Below, one piece after another: positions 8,621 through 17,490 of a stretch of DNA of 42,875 nt. The position numbers and the translations under genes were made by a program. Below the pieces are notes generated by a model, which saw only the letters and a list, made by a program, of their open reading frames with translations, ran no database searches and had not been told where the DNA came from. Source of the DNA: Caulobacter sp. AP07 (GTDB lineage Bacteria; Pseudomonadota; Alphaproteobacteria; Caulobacterales; Caulobacteraceae); contig NZ_AKKF01000136.1 in the NCBI RefSeq assembly GCF_000281955.1, forward strand, positions 1-42,875. Reading direction: 5' to 3'. Numbering within the stretch: the first letter of the stretch is position 1; the number at the start of each line of letters is the position of its first letter.

Positions 8621-8664
8621 AGAAAAAGCCCCGGCCGCTTCGAGCGGCCGGGGCTTTTTCTTTT
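8621..8664. terminator. Bidirectional intrinsic terminator between cenR and secB
   Basis: A perfect 19-bp stem (8621-8639 with 8643-8661) around a 3-base loop with a TTCG turn. It is rich in GC at its core and ends in A5/T5 runs on both sides. It starts 15 bases after the cenR stop and lies 16 bases before the secB stop on the other strand, so it can end both transcripts. Confidence 0.93.
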
Positions 8665-8679
8665 ACGCTCTGAGTGCGA

Positions 8680-9174
8680 TCAGGCGTTGCCGACCGTCGC
8701 GCCGTCGGCCTGGGCCTTGCGGGCCGCATAGACGCCAGCGAAGTCGATCGGGTCGATCAGGAAGGGCGGGAAGCCGCCTTCGGTGGTGACGTCGGCGATC
8801 AAGCGGCGGGCGAACGGGAACAGGAAGCGCGGGCACTCGATCAGCAGCACCGGCTCCAGGTCGGCTTCGGGCACGCCGCCGATGTGGAACAGGCCGCCAT
8901 ACATGACCTCGACGTGGAACACCGGCTGGTCGTCGCGCGTGGCGCGGGCCGACAGCTTCAGGTCCACTTCGAACAGGCCGTCGGGACGACCGCGGGCGTT
9001 CATTTCGACACCCATGTCGATGGCCGGCGCGGCGCCGCCGGCGCGCAGGGAATCCGGAGCGTGCGGGCTCTCGAACGAGAAGTCGCGGACGAACTGGGCG
9101 ATGATGCGGATGCCGGTTTCGGCGGCCGCGCCGTCTTCGAGAGCGGCGGGAGGAGCGGCGTTCGTGTCGGTCAT
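8680..9174 (-). CDS. secB: Protein-export chaperone SecB
   Basis: A 164-residue acidic protein with the SecB fold signature: [18 protein letters not shown] near residues 23-40, the [11 protein letters not shown] strand, [32 protein letters not shown] and [17 protein letters not shown]. SecB holds precursor proteins unfolded and hands them to SecA for export; it acts as a cytosolic tetramer. The N-terminal 20 residues are a disordered Ala/Pro-rich tail, common in alphaproteobacteria. The gene diverges from timA (191 bases between the starts) and ends at the shared terminator with cenR. Confidence 0.96.
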   Translation of the reverse strand: MTDTNAAPPAALEDGAAAETGIRIIAQFVRDFSFESPHAPDSLRAGGAAPAIDMGVEMNARGRPDGLFEVDLKLSARATRDDQPVFHVEVMYGGLFHIGGVPEADLEPVLLIECPRFLFPFARRLIADVTTEGGFPPFLIDPIDFAGVYAARKAQADGATVGNA

Positions 9175-9304
9175 GAGCGATAAATCCGTATTCGGCGTCG
9201 AAATTGGCCGCTAGGAGAGAGCGGGGCTGCTAACACGGGGGCGGCTGGCGCGCAACGCCAGGCGCCTGACGCGCGAGCCCCTTCTCGCCTATGGATGGGG
9301 CCTA

Positions 9305-9316
9305 GCCTATATAGGC
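9305..9316. promoter_or_regulatory. 12-bp palindrome between secB and timA
   Basis: GCCTATATAGGC is a perfect 12-bp palindrome about 50 bases upstream of the timA GTG and inside the divergent secB/timA region. It also contains a TATATA core that could serve as a -10 element. The role as an operator is a guess. Confidence 0.25.
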
Positions 9317-9365
9317 ATGATGTCTCGCCTTGGCGTCCGTCCTGGCTGAACGAGCGGAAACTGTC

Positions 9366-9965
9366 GTGTTTGAATGGATTATCCTCGCGGTTCTGGCCGC
9401 GGTCATCCTCTACCAGCTCTACGCCACCCTGGGTCGCCGGGTCGGGCGTCAGCCCGAGGACGCGCCCGCCGCCGTGCCGGCCAACGCGCCGGCGCTCGAC
9501 GTGAAGGCGCCTGAACTGGCCAGCGACGCCTTGAGCGGTCTGGCCGCCCTGCGCGCCCGCCAGGCCGATTTCGACGTCGGCCACTTCCTGGGCGGCGCCC
9601 GCCAGGCCTACGAGATGATCGTCAAGGCCTTCGCGGCGGGGGACCGCGACACCCTCAAGCCGCTGCTGGCGCCCGACGTCATGGCCAATTTCGAGACGGC
9701 CATCGCCGCCCGCGAGGCCGAGGGCCGCACCGAGAAGGCCGAATTCATGGTTCCCCCGCGCACCGACCTGGATTCCATCACCGTCGAAGGCGATGTGGCC
9801 AAGGCGGTGGTCCGCATCCTGGCCGAGGTCCGCACCCGCTCGACCAGCGCCGCCGGCGAGGCGGTCGACGATCGCCGCACCGCCGACCTGTGGACCTTCG
9901 AGCGCGACCTGAAGAGCAGGAACCCGAACTGGACCCTGGTCCGCGTCGACGTCGCGGAGGCGTGA
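9366..9965 (+). CDS. Tim44/TimA-family putative adaptor protein
   Basis: 199 residues from the GTG at 9366; a TTG at 9330 would add 12 residues before the membrane segment. One N-terminal transmembrane helix (FEWIILAVLAAVILYQLY), a Pro/Ala-rich linker and a Tim44-like domain from about residue 65: FDVGHFLGGARQAYEMIVKAF, AGDRDTLKPLLAPDV, the catalytic-like WTFERDLKSRNPNWTLVRV end. The family is related to mitochondrial Tim44, which anchors the import motor; the bacterial role is not settled, and TimA proteins are proposed inner-membrane adaptors. It starts the run timA-mltA-smr, with the mltA ATG overlapping its TGA by one base. Confidence 0.85.
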   Translation: MFEWIILAVLAAVILYQLYATLGRRVGRQPEDAPAAVPANAPALDVKAPELASDALSGLAALRARQADFDVGHFLGGARQAYEMIVKAFAAGDRDTLKPLLAPDVMANFETAIAAREAEGRTEKAEFMVPPRTDLDSITVEGDVAKAVVRILAEVRTRSTSAAGEAVDDRRTADLWTFERDLKSRNPNWTLVRVDVAEA

Positions 9966-11089
9966 TGCCGCGCCTGGGTTTTGTCGCCGCGTTTGCCGTC
10001 CTGGCGTTGGCGGCCTGTACGACCGCGCCGCTCAGGCCGACCGGGCCCGGACCGGTCACGACCACGCCGGGCGCCGCGACCGCCCTGTCGTTCAGCGAAC
10101 TGGCCGGCTGGTCACAGGAAGACCACCTCGGCGCGCTGGACGCCTTCCGCCAGGGCTGCGGTGTCGCCAAGGCGCCGGACCTGGCCGCGGTCTGCCGCAA
10201 GGCCCGCGCCGACCGCACGGTCGACGACGCCGGGGCCCGCCGCTTCCTGGAAGCCAATTTCCGGCCCGAACCCGTCGCCGGCCAGGGCCTGCTGACCGCC
10301 TATTTCGCCCCGGAATACGAGGCGCGGATGTCGCGCTCGGCCGAGTTCAGCGCCCCGATGCGCGGCAAGCCGGCCGACCTGGTGACGCTGGACCTCAGCC
10401 AGTTCGAACCCGCCCTGGCCGGCAAGAAGGTCACCGGCGAGGTCGAGGGCGGCCAGTTCGTGCCCTATCTCGACCGCGCCGCCATCGAGGCCTCGCCCGT
10501 CGACCGGCCCCTGGCCTGGATGCGTCCGGAAGAGCTGTTCTTCCTGCAGATCCAGGGCTCGGGCATTCTCGTCCTGCCGGACGGTCGCCGGGTGCGCGCC
10601 GCCTTCGCCGGGCACAACGGCCGGCCGTTCGTCGGCATCGCCACCGCCATGCGCGATCGCGGCCTGCTGCCCGACAACAACACCTCCGGCGACGCGATCC
10701 GCACCTGGCTGGCCGATCATCGCGGCCCGGAAGCCGACGCCATCATGCAACTGAACCCGCGCTACGTGTTCTTCCAGACCCTGCCGGACGACGGCAAGCA
10801 GGCGGTGGGCGCGGCGGGGATTCCGCTGCCGGCCGGTCGCGCCATCGCCGTCGACCCCAGCAAGCACGCGATGGGCGAGCTCTATTGGCTGGACGCCAGC
10901 GCGCCGAAGCTGGCCGGGGCCTTCCCGGCCTATCGCCGCCTGGCGGTGGCCCTGGACGTCGGCGGCGCCATCAAGGGCGACGCCCGGGCCGACCTCTACA
11001 CCGGCACGGGCGCGGCGGCGGGGGCCGAGGCGGGGCGCGTGCGCCACGACCTGCGCCTCTACCGGCTCGTCCCGCAACCCCAGTCCTGA
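9965..11089 (+). CDS. mltA: Membrane-bound lytic murein transglycosylase A
   Basis: A 374-residue lipoprotein. The N-terminus MPRLGFVAAFAVLALAAC carries a lipobox, with lipidated Cys18. The MltA domain follows, with TAYFAPEYEA, the PYLDRAAIE segment and FFLQIQGSGILVLPDGRRVR. The C-terminal 3D domain includes AIAVDPSKHAMGELYWLDA and ALDVGGAIKGDARADLY, which holds the catalytic Asp, then TGTGAAAGAEAG. MltA cleaves the glycan strands of peptidoglycan to 1,6-anhydromuramyl products at the outer membrane. The ATG overlaps the timA stop (TGATG), so translation is coupled; smr follows after 4 bases. Confidence 0.93.
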   Translation: MPRLGFVAAFAVLALAACTTAPLRPTGPGPVTTTPGAATALSFSELAGWSQEDHLGALDAFRQGCGVAKAPDLAAVCRKARADRTVDDAGARRFLEANFRPEPVAGQGLLTAYFAPEYEARMSRSAEFSAPMRGKPADLVTLDLSQFEPALAGKKVTGEVEGGQFVPYLDRAAIEASPVDRPLAWMRPEELFFLQIQGSGILVLPDGRRVRAAFAGHNGRPFVGIATAMRDRGLLPDNNTSGDAIRTWLADHRGPEADAIMQLNPRYVFFQTLPDDGKQAVGAAGIPLPAGRAIAVDPSKHAMGELYWLDASAPKLAGAFPAYRRLAVALDVGGAIKGDARADLYTGTGAAAGAEAGRVRHDLRLYRLVPQPQS

Positions 11090-11093
11090 GACC

Positions 11094-11633
11094 ATGAAAC
11101 GCCCCCCGCGCCAGGACGAGATGCGTCTGTGGGGCATGGTCACCGCCACGGTGCGTGCCAAGCCGACCCAGAAGGCGGTGGGCTGGACGCCCAAGGCGCA
11201 GAAGAGCCTGGAGTCGCCGACGACCCTGCAGCCGATGGCTCCGCTGCTGGTCGACCCCAAGAGCCTCAAGCCGGCGGGCAAGCCGCGCGTGCCCGGCCCG
11301 CTGGAGGGCATCGAGCCCAACCGCAAGCGCAAGATCGCCCGCGAGCATACGCCGCTGGAGGCCCGCCTCGACCTGCACGGCCTGGACCAGGACCGCGCCA
11401 GGCCGGTGCTGGAGGCCTTCCTGCGCCGCGCCTGGGAGGACGGCCACCGCGCCGCCCTGGTGATCACCGGCAAGGGCAAGGTGGGGATGGGCGTGCTGCG
11501 CACGCGCACTCCCGAATGGCTGGCCGGCCCGGCCCTGCGCGACATCGTGGCGGGGGTGTCGCCGGCCGATAAGCGGCACGGCGGCGACGGGGCGCTCTAC
11601 GTGGCGCTGAAGCGCCGGCCGCCGAAGGTCTAA
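11094..11633 (+). CDS. Smr/MutS2 C-terminal domain protein
   Basis: A 179-residue protein with an unstructured basic N-terminal half and a C-terminal Smr domain. The Smr signatures are LDLHG at residues 92-96 and ITGKG at 124-128, followed by a LRTRTPEWL helix and the final GGDGALYVALKR strand. Smr domains can nick DNA or RNA; stand-alone alphaproteobacterial members next to mltA have no firmly assigned role. The gene is 4 bases after mltA and must be in the same operon. The timA-mltA-smr order is, as far as I recall, conserved in Caulobacterales and neighbouring groups. Confidence 0.9.
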   Translation: MKRPPRQDEMRLWGMVTATVRAKPTQKAVGWTPKAQKSLESPTTLQPMAPLLVDPKSLKPAGKPRVPGPLEGIEPNRKRKIAREHTPLEARLDLHGLDQDRARPVLEAFLRRAWEDGHRAALVITGKGKVGMGVLRTRTPEWLAGPALRDIVAGVSPADKRHGGDGALYVALKRRPPKV

Positions 11634-11703
11634 AGCCGCCCCTTCGTCGCCCAGGCCTCGCCACGATTGAAGCGCCAAGCTTGGCGAGCTTCAGGAGCGG
11701 CGA

Positions 11704-12276
11704 ATGGACATCGAGATCGGGGCCGAGGCCAAGGACAAGAGCTTCAACCGGCGGGTGGCGATCACCGTGGTGGCCCTGTCGATCTTCATGGGCCTGTGCG
11801 GGGTGAAGGACGGCAACATCGTCCAGGCCATGCAGCAGGCGCAGTCGAGCGGGGTCGACGCCTGGAACGAATACCAGGCCACCAAGACCAAGCTGCATAT
11901 CGACGGGACGGCGTTGGCCCAGGCCCGCCTCCTGGCGCTGACGGGTGGCGACCGGACGGCGGCGGCCGTGGCGGCGGAGACGGTCCGCCTCGACGGCGAG
12001 ATCGCCAAGTATCAAGCCGAGGCCCCTGCGCTGAAATCCCGGGCCCAGGGCTTTCAAGCCCAGTACGACGCGCTCAACGTCCACGACGACCAGTTCGACG
12101 CCGCCGACGCCCTGAACTCCATCGCGGTGTCGATCGCCGCGGTGGCGGCGCTGGTGGAGGTTCCCGCGGCGCTCTGGGCGTCCTGGGCGTTCGGCGCGCT
12201 GGGGATCGTCATGGGCCTGGCGGGCTTCCTGGGCTGGAGCCTGCACTCGGCCTTGCTCAGCCGACTGCTGGGCTAA
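11704..12276 (+). CDS. DUF4337 membrane protein
   Basis: 190 residues. The N-terminus (KDKSFNRRVAITVVALSIF) leads into a membrane helix at about residues 17-35, then GNIVQAMQQAQSSGVDAWNEYQATKTKLH, a helical region that matches the DUF4337 pattern (quoted here by its key residues W and YQA..K..H). A coiled-coil-like middle (about 80-125) precedes two C-terminal helices at about 140-190, the last with WASWAFGALGIVMGLAGFL. This topology (one helix, periplasmic or cytosolic coil, two helices) is usual for the family. No function is known. It converges on hisE, separated by a large perfect inverted repeat. Confidence 0.8.
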   Translation: MDIEIGAEAKDKSFNRRVAITVVALSIFMGLCGVKDGNIVQAMQQAQSSGVDAWNEYQATKTKLHIDGTALAQARLLALTGGDRTAAAVAAETVRLDGEIAKYQAEAPALKSRAQGFQAQYDALNVHDDQFDAADALNSIAVSIAAVAALVEVPAALWASWAFGALGIVMGLAGFLGWSLHSALLSRLLG

Positions 12277-12285
12277 TCCCCGTTC

Positions 12286-12356
12286 GGGGACATGCACTTG
12301 TGCGTGTCCCCAATCTCGCCCGCGCCCTCGGGGGACACGCACAAGTGCATGTCCCC
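12286..12356. repeat. Perfect 26-bp inverted repeat, REP/BIME-like
   Basis: Two 26-base arms (12286-12311 and 12331-12356) are exact reverse complements around a 19-base spacer. Each arm begins GGGGACA and ends TGTCCCC, so each is itself an imperfect hairpin. This layout, of two oppositely oriented REP units, is typical of BIME-like elements mobilised by RAYT transposases. It fills the gap between the convergent DUF4337 and hisE genes, 9 bases from one and 2 bases from the other, and probably also ends both transcripts. Confidence 0.85.
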
Positions 12357-12358
12357 GG

Positions 12359-12685
12359 CTACTGAACCGACCGCGACGCCTTTTCGGCGTGACCCGAGGT
12401 CCCCTCGCGCGCCGCCAGCTTGTCGGCCACCGCGTCGAGCGACACGCCCGAGGCCGCCAGCAGCACCAGCCAGTGGTACAGCAGGTCGGCGCTCTCCGAG
12501 GCCAAGGCGTCGGGACCCTGAGCCACGGCGGCGATCACCGTCTCGACGGCTTCCTCGCCTAGCTTCTTGGCGGCCAGGGCCGGGTCGGCCAGCAGCTTGG
12601 CGGTGTAGGACGCAGCCGGATCGGCGCCCTTGCGGGCCTCGATGGTCGCCGCCAGGCGTTCCAGGGTCTCGAACAGCCGGCTCAT
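12359..12685 (-). CDS. hisE: Phosphoribosyl-ATP diphosphatase
   Basis: A 108-residue protein with the MazG-like four-helix fold of HisE. Motifs: [24 protein letters not shown] with the metal-binding glutamates, and [13 protein letters not shown]. It hydrolyses phosphoribosyl-ATP to phosphoribosyl-AMP, the second step of histidine synthesis. Its ATG overlaps the hisF stop as ATGA. It is the last gene of the adenosine kinase-hisBHAFE operon. Its own end is 2 bases from the 26-bp inverted repeat. HisI is not in this operon, which is the separated arrangement common in alphaproteobacteria. Confidence 0.96.
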   Translation of the reverse strand: MSRLFETLERLAATIEARKGADPAASYTAKLLADPALAAKKLGEEAVETVIAAVAQGPDALASESADLLYHWLVLLAASGVSLDAVADKLAAREGTSGHAEKASRSVQ

Positions 12686-13464
12686 GCGGCCCCCTTCAGC
12701 TCGTCCAGGCGCACCGGGATGCCGGCGGCGGCCATGGCCCGCTTGGCCTCGCCGATGCTGATTTCGCCGAAGTGGAAGATCGAGGCGGCCAGCACGGCGG
12801 CGGCGTGGCCGTCGCGGGCGGCCTCGACCAGGTGCTCGGTCTTGCCGGCCCCGCCCGAGGCGATCACCGGCACGGTCACCGCGCCGGTCACGGCCTGCAG
12901 CAGCGGGATGTCGTAGCCGATCTTGGCCCCGTCGCGGTCCATCGAGGTCAGCAGGATCTCGCCGGCCCCCCGCGCCACGCTCAGGGCGGCGTATTCGACC
13001 ACGTCCAGGCCGGTGTCCTTGCGGCCGCCATAGGTCCAGACGTTCCAGCCCGAGCCGTCGGCGCGCGCCTTGGCGTCGATGGCCACCACCACGCACTGGG
13101 CGCCGAAGGCGTCGGCCCCGGCGGCCACCAGGCCGGGGTTTTCCACGGCGGCGGTGTTGATCGACACCTTGTCGGCCCCGGCCAGCAACAGGCGGCGCAT
13201 GTCGGCCACCTCGCGCACCCCGCCGCCGACCGAGACCGGCATGAAGCAGACCTCGGCCGTGCGGGCGATGACGTCGAGCAGCAGGCCCCGGCCCTCGCTG
13301 GAGGCGGTGATGTCGAGGAACATCAGTTCGTCGGCCCCGGCCGCGTCATAGGCGCGGGCCTGCTCCACCGGGTCGCCGGCGTCGCGCAGGGCCACGAAGT
13401 TGACGCCCTTGACCACCCGGCCGTCCTTGACGTCGAGACAGGGAATGATCCGGGTCTTCAGCAT
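12682..13464 (-). CDS. hisF: Imidazole glycerol phosphate synthase subunit HisF
   Basis: 260 residues from [20 protein letters not shown]. The (beta/alpha)8 barrel has its catalytic aspartates in CLDVKDG (Asp11) and in VVVAIDAKA. Other signatures are [48 protein letters not shown] and VIASGGAGK. HisF uses ammonia from HisH to close the imidazole ring and release AICAR. Its ATG overlaps the hisA stop by one base (TGATG) and its stop overlaps the hisE start. An in-frame extension upstream is inside hisA and is rejected. Confidence 0.97.
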   Translation of the reverse strand: MLKTRIIPCLDVKDGRVVKGVNFVALRDAGDPVEQARAYDAAGADELMFLDITASSEGRGLLLDVIARTAEVCFMPVSVGGGVREVADMRRLLLAGADKVSINTAAVENPGLVAAGADAFGAQCVVVAIDAKARADGSGWNVWTYGGRKDTGLDVVEYAALSVARGAGEILLTSMDRDGAKIGYDIPLLQAVTGAVTVPVIASGGAGKTEHLVEAARDGHAAAVLAASIFHFGEISIGEAKRAMAAAGIPVRLDELKGAA

Positions 13465-14189
13465 CAGGCGGCCGCTATGGTCAGGGCTTCGGCCGGCTTG
13501 ATCGTGCCTGCATAGAGCGAGCGGCCCAGGATGGCGCCGGCGATCTCGACGCCCACGCGGGCCTTCAGGCGTTCGATGTCGGCCACCGAGGCCACGCCGC
13601 CCGAGGCGATGACCGGGATCGACACGGCGTCGGCCAGTTCGCCCACGCCCTCGACATTGACGCCGGTCAGGGCGCCGTCGCGGCTGATGTCGGTGACGAT
13701 CAGGGCCGCGACCCCGACGTCCTCGAAGCGCTTGCCCAGGGTGATGGCGTCCAGGTCGGACAGGCCGGTCCAGCCGTCGATCGCCACCTTGCCGTCGCGC
13801 ACGTCGACGGCGACGGCGATCTGCTCGGGCCACAGGCGCGCGGCCTTGCGGACCAGGTCAGGGTCGTGGACGGCGACGGTGCCGAGGATCACGCGGGACA
13901 CGCCCGCCTCGATCCAGGCCTCGACGCCCTCCAGGGTGCGGATGCCGCCGCCCAGCTGCACGGGGATCGAGACCGCTTCCAGGATCGACTGCACGGCGGC
14001 GGTGTTGATCGACTTGCCCTCGATGGCGCCGTTCAGGTCGACCACGTGCAGCCACGAGAAGCCGTCCTTGACGAAGCGCTGGGCCTGGTCGGCGGGGGAG
14101 GTGTTGAAGACCGTGGCCTTCTCCATGTCGCCGTGCAGCAGACGCACGCACTGGCCGTCCTTCAGGTCGATGGCGGGATAGAGGATCAT
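13464..14189 (-). CDS. hisA: Phosphoribosylformimino-AICAR ribotide isomerase
   Basis: 241 residues from [15 protein letters not shown]; an ATG three codons upstream (14198) is an alternative. The chosen ATG overlaps the hisH stop as ATGA. The barrel has catalytic Asp8 in AIDLKDG and a second aspartate in AVAVDVRDG, with [28 protein letters not shown] and VIASGGVAS. It catalyses the Amadori isomerisation of the aminoaldose to the aminoketose in histidine synthesis. It is a paralogue of HisF in the same operon, and the two are adjacent as usual. Confidence 0.97.
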   Translation of the reverse strand: MILYPAIDLKDGQCVRLLHGDMEKATVFNTSPADQAQRFVKDGFSWLHVVDLNGAIEGKSINTAAVQSILEAVSIPVQLGGGIRTLEGVEAWIEAGVSRVILGTVAVHDPDLVRKAARLWPEQIAVAVDVRDGKVAIDGWTGLSDLDAITLGKRFEDVGVAALIVTDISRDGALTGVNVEGVGELADAVSIPVIASGGVASVADIERLKARVGVEIAGAILGRSLYAGTIKPAEALTIAAA

Positions 14190-14827
14190 GGGCGCCATTC
14201 CAGGAAGTTGGCGAGCAGGGCGAGCCCCGCGGCTTGGGATTTTTCGGGGTGGAACTGTACGCCGGCCACGTTGCCCTTGGCCACAGCCGCCGTGAACGGG
14301 CCGCCGTGGTCGGTGGTCGCCAGCAGGTCGGCCGGATCGGCCGCCGTCAGGGCGAAGGAGTTGGCGAAATACATGTGGGCGCCGCTTTCGACGCCCTTGA
14401 ACAGCGGATGCGCGCGCACCTGGTCGACGGCGTTCCAGCCCATGTGCGGGATGGTCAGGGCGGGATCGGCGGGCGCGAGCTTCTTCACCTCGCCGGCGAT
14501 CCAGTCGAGGCCGGGGGTGACCCCGAACTCCAGGCCGCGGGTGGCCAGAAGCTGATGGCCGACGCAGATGCCCAGGAACGGCGCGCCCTTGCCGTGCACG
14601 GCTTCGTTCATGGCCTCGTAGACGCCCGAGGCGTCCAGGCCCGCGCGGCAGGAGGCGAAGGCTCCCACGCCGGGCAGCACCACGCGGTCGGCGGCGGCCA
14701 CGCGCTCGGGATCGGCGGTGACAACGATGTCAGCGTCGATCGCGTGACGGCGGGCCGCCTCGCGCAGGGCCTTTTCGGCCGAGCGCAGGTTGCCCGACCC
14801 GTAATCGATCAGGGCGACGGTCTGCAT
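14186..14827 (-). CDS. hisH: Imidazole glycerol phosphate synthase subunit HisH
   Basis: A 213-residue class I glutamine amidotransferase starting [14 protein letters not shown]. The triad is visible: Cys88 in GICVGHQLL, and His193 with Glu195 in QFHPEKS. The oxyanion strand is LPGVGAF. HisH releases ammonia from glutamine and channels it to HisF. The nucleophile loop reads CVGHQ where the commonest form is CLGMQ, a mild variation. It lies 12 bases after hisB, and its stop overlaps the hisA start. Confidence 0.96.
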   Translation of the reverse strand: MQTVALIDYGSGNLRSAEKALREAARRHAIDADIVVTADPERVAAADRVVLPGVGAFASCRAGLDASGVYEAMNEAVHGKGAPFLGICVGHQLLATRGLEFGVTPGLDWIAGEVKKLAPADPALTIPHMGWNAVDQVRAHPLFKGVESGAHMYFANSFALTAADPADLLATTDHGGPFTAAVAKGNVAGVQFHPEKSQAAGLALLANFLEWRP

Positions 14828-14839
14828 GAAATCAGGTTC

Positions 14840-15430
14840 CTACAGCACGCCCTTGGTGGAGGGGGCATGGCCGCCGGTCTTGGGGTCGATCTCGACCGCC
14901 TGACGCAGCGCCCGGGCCAGGGCCTTGAAGCCGCTCTCGGCGACGTGGTGGGTGTTGTCGCCGTAGAGGGTTTCCAGATGGACGCACGCCCCGACGTTCA
15001 TGGCGAACGCGTGGTGGAACTCCTTGAAGAGCTCGGTGTCCATCTCGCCGACCTTGGGTCGCTTGAAATCGACCTTCCAGATCAGGTAGGGCCGGTTGGA
15101 CAGGTCGATGGCGCAGCGCGTCAGGGTCTCGTCCATCGGGATATAGGCGTGACCGAACCGGCGGATGCCCTTGAACCCGTCCAGCGCCTTGTTGATCGCC
15201 TGGCCCAGCACGATGCCGGTGTCCTCGACCGTGTGGTGCATGTCGATGTGCAGGTCGCCCTTGGTCTCGACCTTGAGGTCGAAGCCGCCATGGCGCGCGA
15301 AGCTCTCGAGCATATGGTCGTAGAACCCGATGCCGGTGGAGATCGTCGAGGCGCCGGTCCCGTCGAGATCGATCCAGACCCGGATCTGGGTCTCCTTCGT
15401 CTCGCGGACCACTTCAGCGGTGCGGGCCAT
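14840..15430 (-). CDS. hisB: Imidazoleglycerol-phosphate dehydratase
   Basis: A 196-residue stand-alone dehydratase from [14 protein letters not shown]. The duplicated metal-binding motifs are clear: [15 protein letters not shown] with [14 protein letters not shown] in one half, and FHHAFAMN with [18 protein letters not shown] in the other. It removes water from imidazole glycerol phosphate to form imidazole acetol phosphate. It lacks the N-terminal histidinol-phosphatase domain found in the enterobacterial fusion, as expected. It begins 7 bases after the adenosine kinase gene and leads hisH. Confidence 0.97.
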   Translation of the reverse strand: MARTAEVVRETKETQIRVWIDLDGTGASTISTGIGFYDHMLESFARHGGFDLKVETKGDLHIDMHHTVEDTGIVLGQAINKALDGFKGIRRFGHAYIPMDETLTRCAIDLSNRPYLIWKVDFKRPKVGEMDTELFKEFHHAFAMNVGACVHLETLYGDNTHHVAESGFKALARALRQAVEIDPKTGGHAPSTKGVL

Positions 15431-15437
15431 GGTGTCC

Positions 15438-16427
15438 TTACAGTCCGTTCTGGGCCGCGAGATCCCGCAGGCTGACCTGCGGGCGCGGACCATAGTGCGC
15501 GATGACCTCGGCGGCGGCCAGGGAGCCCAGCTGTCCGCAGACGGGCAGGGCGCGGCCCTGGGAGAGGCCGTAGAGGAAACCCGCCGCGTATTGGTCGCCG
15601 GCGCCGGTGGTGTCCATGACTTTTTCCACGGGGTAGGCCGAGATTTCGTGCAATGCCCCGTTGGAAGCCACGATCGAGCCGTGTTCGCTGCGGGTCACGG
15701 CGGCGATCTCGACCTTGCCGGCCAGGGCCCGGACGGCGGCGTCGAAGTCGGTGGTCTGGAACAGGGCGCAGACTTCCGAGGCGTTGGCGAAGACGATGTC
15801 GCACTGGGTCTCGATGAAGCCCAGCAGGGCGTCGCGGTGACGCTCGACCACGAAGCTGTCCGACAGGGTGATGGCGATCTTGCGCCCGGCGCCGTGGCTC
15901 AGGGCGGCGGCCTTGGCGAAGGCGCGGCGCGCTTCCAGCGGGTCGAACAGGTAGCCTTCCAGATAGGCGTACCGAGCGGCCTCGATGACCGCCGGGTCGA
16001 CGTCGGCGGCGGTCAGCTCGACGCAGGCGCCCAGATAGGTCGACATGGTGCGCTGGGCGTCGGCGGTGACGTTGATCAGGCTCTGGGCGGTCGCCGGGCC
16101 TTCCGTCAGGGGCGAGGTGTCGAAGGTGGCGCCGATGGCGCGCATGTCGTGGGTGAACACCCGGCCCAGCTGGTCGTCGGCGACCTTGCCGATGAAGGCG
16201 GCCTTGCCGCCGAAGCTGGCGACGCCGGCCACCGTGTTGCCGGCCGAACCGCCCGAAGCTTCGATGCCCGAAGCCATCACGTCATAGAGGCTGCTGGCCC
16301 GATCGACGTCGATCAGGGCCATCGAGCCCTTCACCAGGCCTTCGCGCTCCAGGAAGGCGTCGTCGCACTGGGCGATGACATCGACGATGGCGTTGCCGAT
16401 GGCGGCGACGTCGTAGAGGGCGGTCAT
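15438..16427 (-). CDS. Adenosine kinase (PfkB family)
   Basis: 329 residues from [17 protein letters not shown]. The PfkB N-terminal signature is [22 protein letters not shown]. The C-terminal signature [16 protein letters not shown] holds the catalytic Asp278 and the anion hole. The overall form is close to the alphaproteobacterial group annotated as adenosine kinase, which phosphorylates adenosine to AMP with ATP; other sugar or nucleoside substrates cannot be excluded from sequence alone. An AAGG ribosome-binding site precedes the ATG. It is the first gene of the his operon (7 bases before hisB). Histidine synthesis releases AICAR into purine metabolism, so the pairing makes metabolic sense (inference). 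It diverges from the ATP-grasp gene. Confidence 0.85.
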   Translation of the reverse strand: MTALYDVAAIGNAIVDVIAQCDDAFLEREGLVKGSMALIDVDRASSLYDVMASGIEASGGSAGNTVAGVASFGGKAAFIGKVADDQLGRVFTHDMRAIGATFDTSPLTEGPATAQSLINVTADAQRTMSTYLGACVELTAADVDPAVIEAARYAYLEGYLFDPLEARRAFAKAAALSHGAGRKIAITLSDSFVVERHRDALLGFIETQCDIVFANASEVCALFQTTDFDAAVRALAGKVEIAAVTRSEHGSIVASNGALHEISAYPVEKVMDTTGAGDQYAAGFLYGLSQGRALPVCGQLGSLAAAEVIAHYGPRPQVSLRDLAAQNGL

Positions 16428-16532
16428 GAAAGGCCTTTTCCGAAAGGGGCGACGCGCGCGAAGTACCGGATCGGGGCGGCCAAGGCAACGCGAGCCTTGC
16501 CGGAGAGCCGCTGTCGTTCTACCGCCAAGGCC

Positions 16533-17387
16533 ATGACCGACGTTCTCATCCTCACCCCGGCCGCCGACGAGACGCTGTACGCGCACGCCTGGCGGCCGCT
16601 GTTCGACCGCCTGGCCGCGCCGTTGCGGGCCCACGACCTGACGGTCTCGGACCTCGCCTGGGACGCGCCGTTCGACCCCGGTTCGGCCCGGGTGGTGCTG
16701 CCGCTGCTGAGCTGGGGCTACCACCTGCGGCCCGCCGCCTGGTTCGCCCGGCTCGACGCCCTGGAGGCGGCCGGCGCGCGCCTGGCCAATCCGGTGTCGG
16801 TGCTGCGCTGGAACACCACCAAGACCTATCTGGCGCAGCTGGCGGCCAAGGGCGCGCCGGTGGTGCCGACCATCGCCCTGGACCGCCTGACGCTGGAGGA
16901 CATGGACCGGGCGCGTGACCATTTCGGCGTCGATGTGCTGGTGGCCAAGCCGCAGATCTCCGGCGGCTCGCAGGACACCGTCAAGCTGCGCCATGCCGAC
17001 GGCCTGGCGGGTTGCCCGACCGGTCCGGCCCTGATCCAGCCGTTCCTGCCGGCGGTGGGCGAGGAAGGCGAACTGTCGCTGTTCTATTTCGATGGCGTCT
17101 TCAGCCACGCGGTGACCAAGGTGGCGACCGGCGGCGACTTCCGCGTCCAGCCGCAGTTCGGCGGCCAGATCAGCGGCGTCGCGCCGGAGCCTGAGGCCCT
17201 GCACGCGGCCGAAATGGTGCTGAAGGCGGCGGGGACGCCCCTGACCTATGCCCGTGTCGACCTGATCCGCGGCCTGGACGGCACGCCGCAGCTGATGGAG
17301 CTGGAGGTCATCGAGCCGGACCTGTTCCTGGGCCACGCGCATGATGGCGGGGCGGCGTTCGCGGCGGCGGTGGTTCGGGCGCTGTAG
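16533..17387 (+). CDS. ATP-grasp domain protein, RimK/glutathione synthetase-like
   Basis: 284 residues from MTDVLILTPAADETLY. An N-terminal pre-ATP-grasp region contains LLSWGYHLRPAAWF. The ATP-grasp fold follows with RWNTTKTYLAQLAAKG, LVAKPQISGGSQDT, PFLPAVGEEGELSLFYFDG, and the metal site region ELEVIEPDLFL, where the Glu and Asp ligands sit. Such enzymes join a carboxylate to an amine or thiol with ATP. The family occurs widely in bacteria as a stand-alone gene; its substrate is not known to me. It diverges from adenosine kinase and ends next to a repeat cluster that separates it from nth. Confidence 0.75.
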   Translation: MTDVLILTPAADETLYAHAWRPLFDRLAAPLRAHDLTVSDLAWDAPFDPGSARVVLPLLSWGYHLRPAAWFARLDALEAAGARLANPVSVLRWNTTKTYLAQLAAKGAPVVPTIALDRLTLEDMDRARDHFGVDVLVAKPQISGGSQDTVKLRHADGLAGCPTGPALIQPFLPAVGEEGELSLFYFDGVFSHAVTKVATGGDFRVQPQFGGQISGVAPEPEALHAAEMVLKAAGTPLTYARVDLIRGLDGTPQLMELEVIEPDLFLGHAHDGGAAFAAAVVRAL

Positions 17388-17389
17388 AA

Positions 17390-17490
17390 CCCCCTCAGTC
17401 GCTTCGCGACAGCTCCCCCGGAGGGGGAGCATCCAGCGCGGCGCAAATCCTCCCCCTCTGGGGGAGGTGGCCCAGAGGGCCGGAGGGGGA
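17390..17490. repeat. Intergenic G/C-tract repeat cluster before nth
   Basis: Two hairpins, CTCCCCC/GGGGGAG (17413-17419 with 17423-17429) and CCTCCCCC/GGGGGAGG (17449-17456 with 17460-17467), are followed by the sequence GGCCCAGAGGGCCGGAGGGGG. A small GTCGC/GCGAC hairpin comes first. The same type of unit recurs at 19696-19811. It fills the junction of the convergent ATP-grasp and nth genes. This looks like a dispersed intergenic repeat family common in Caulobacter-type genomes. Confidence 0.75.

Noticed and set aside
11129..11572. Alternative plus-strand frame within the smr gene
   Set aside because: It is an out-of-frame overlap of the Smr protein with repetitive Gly/Ala/Arg composition and no motif.
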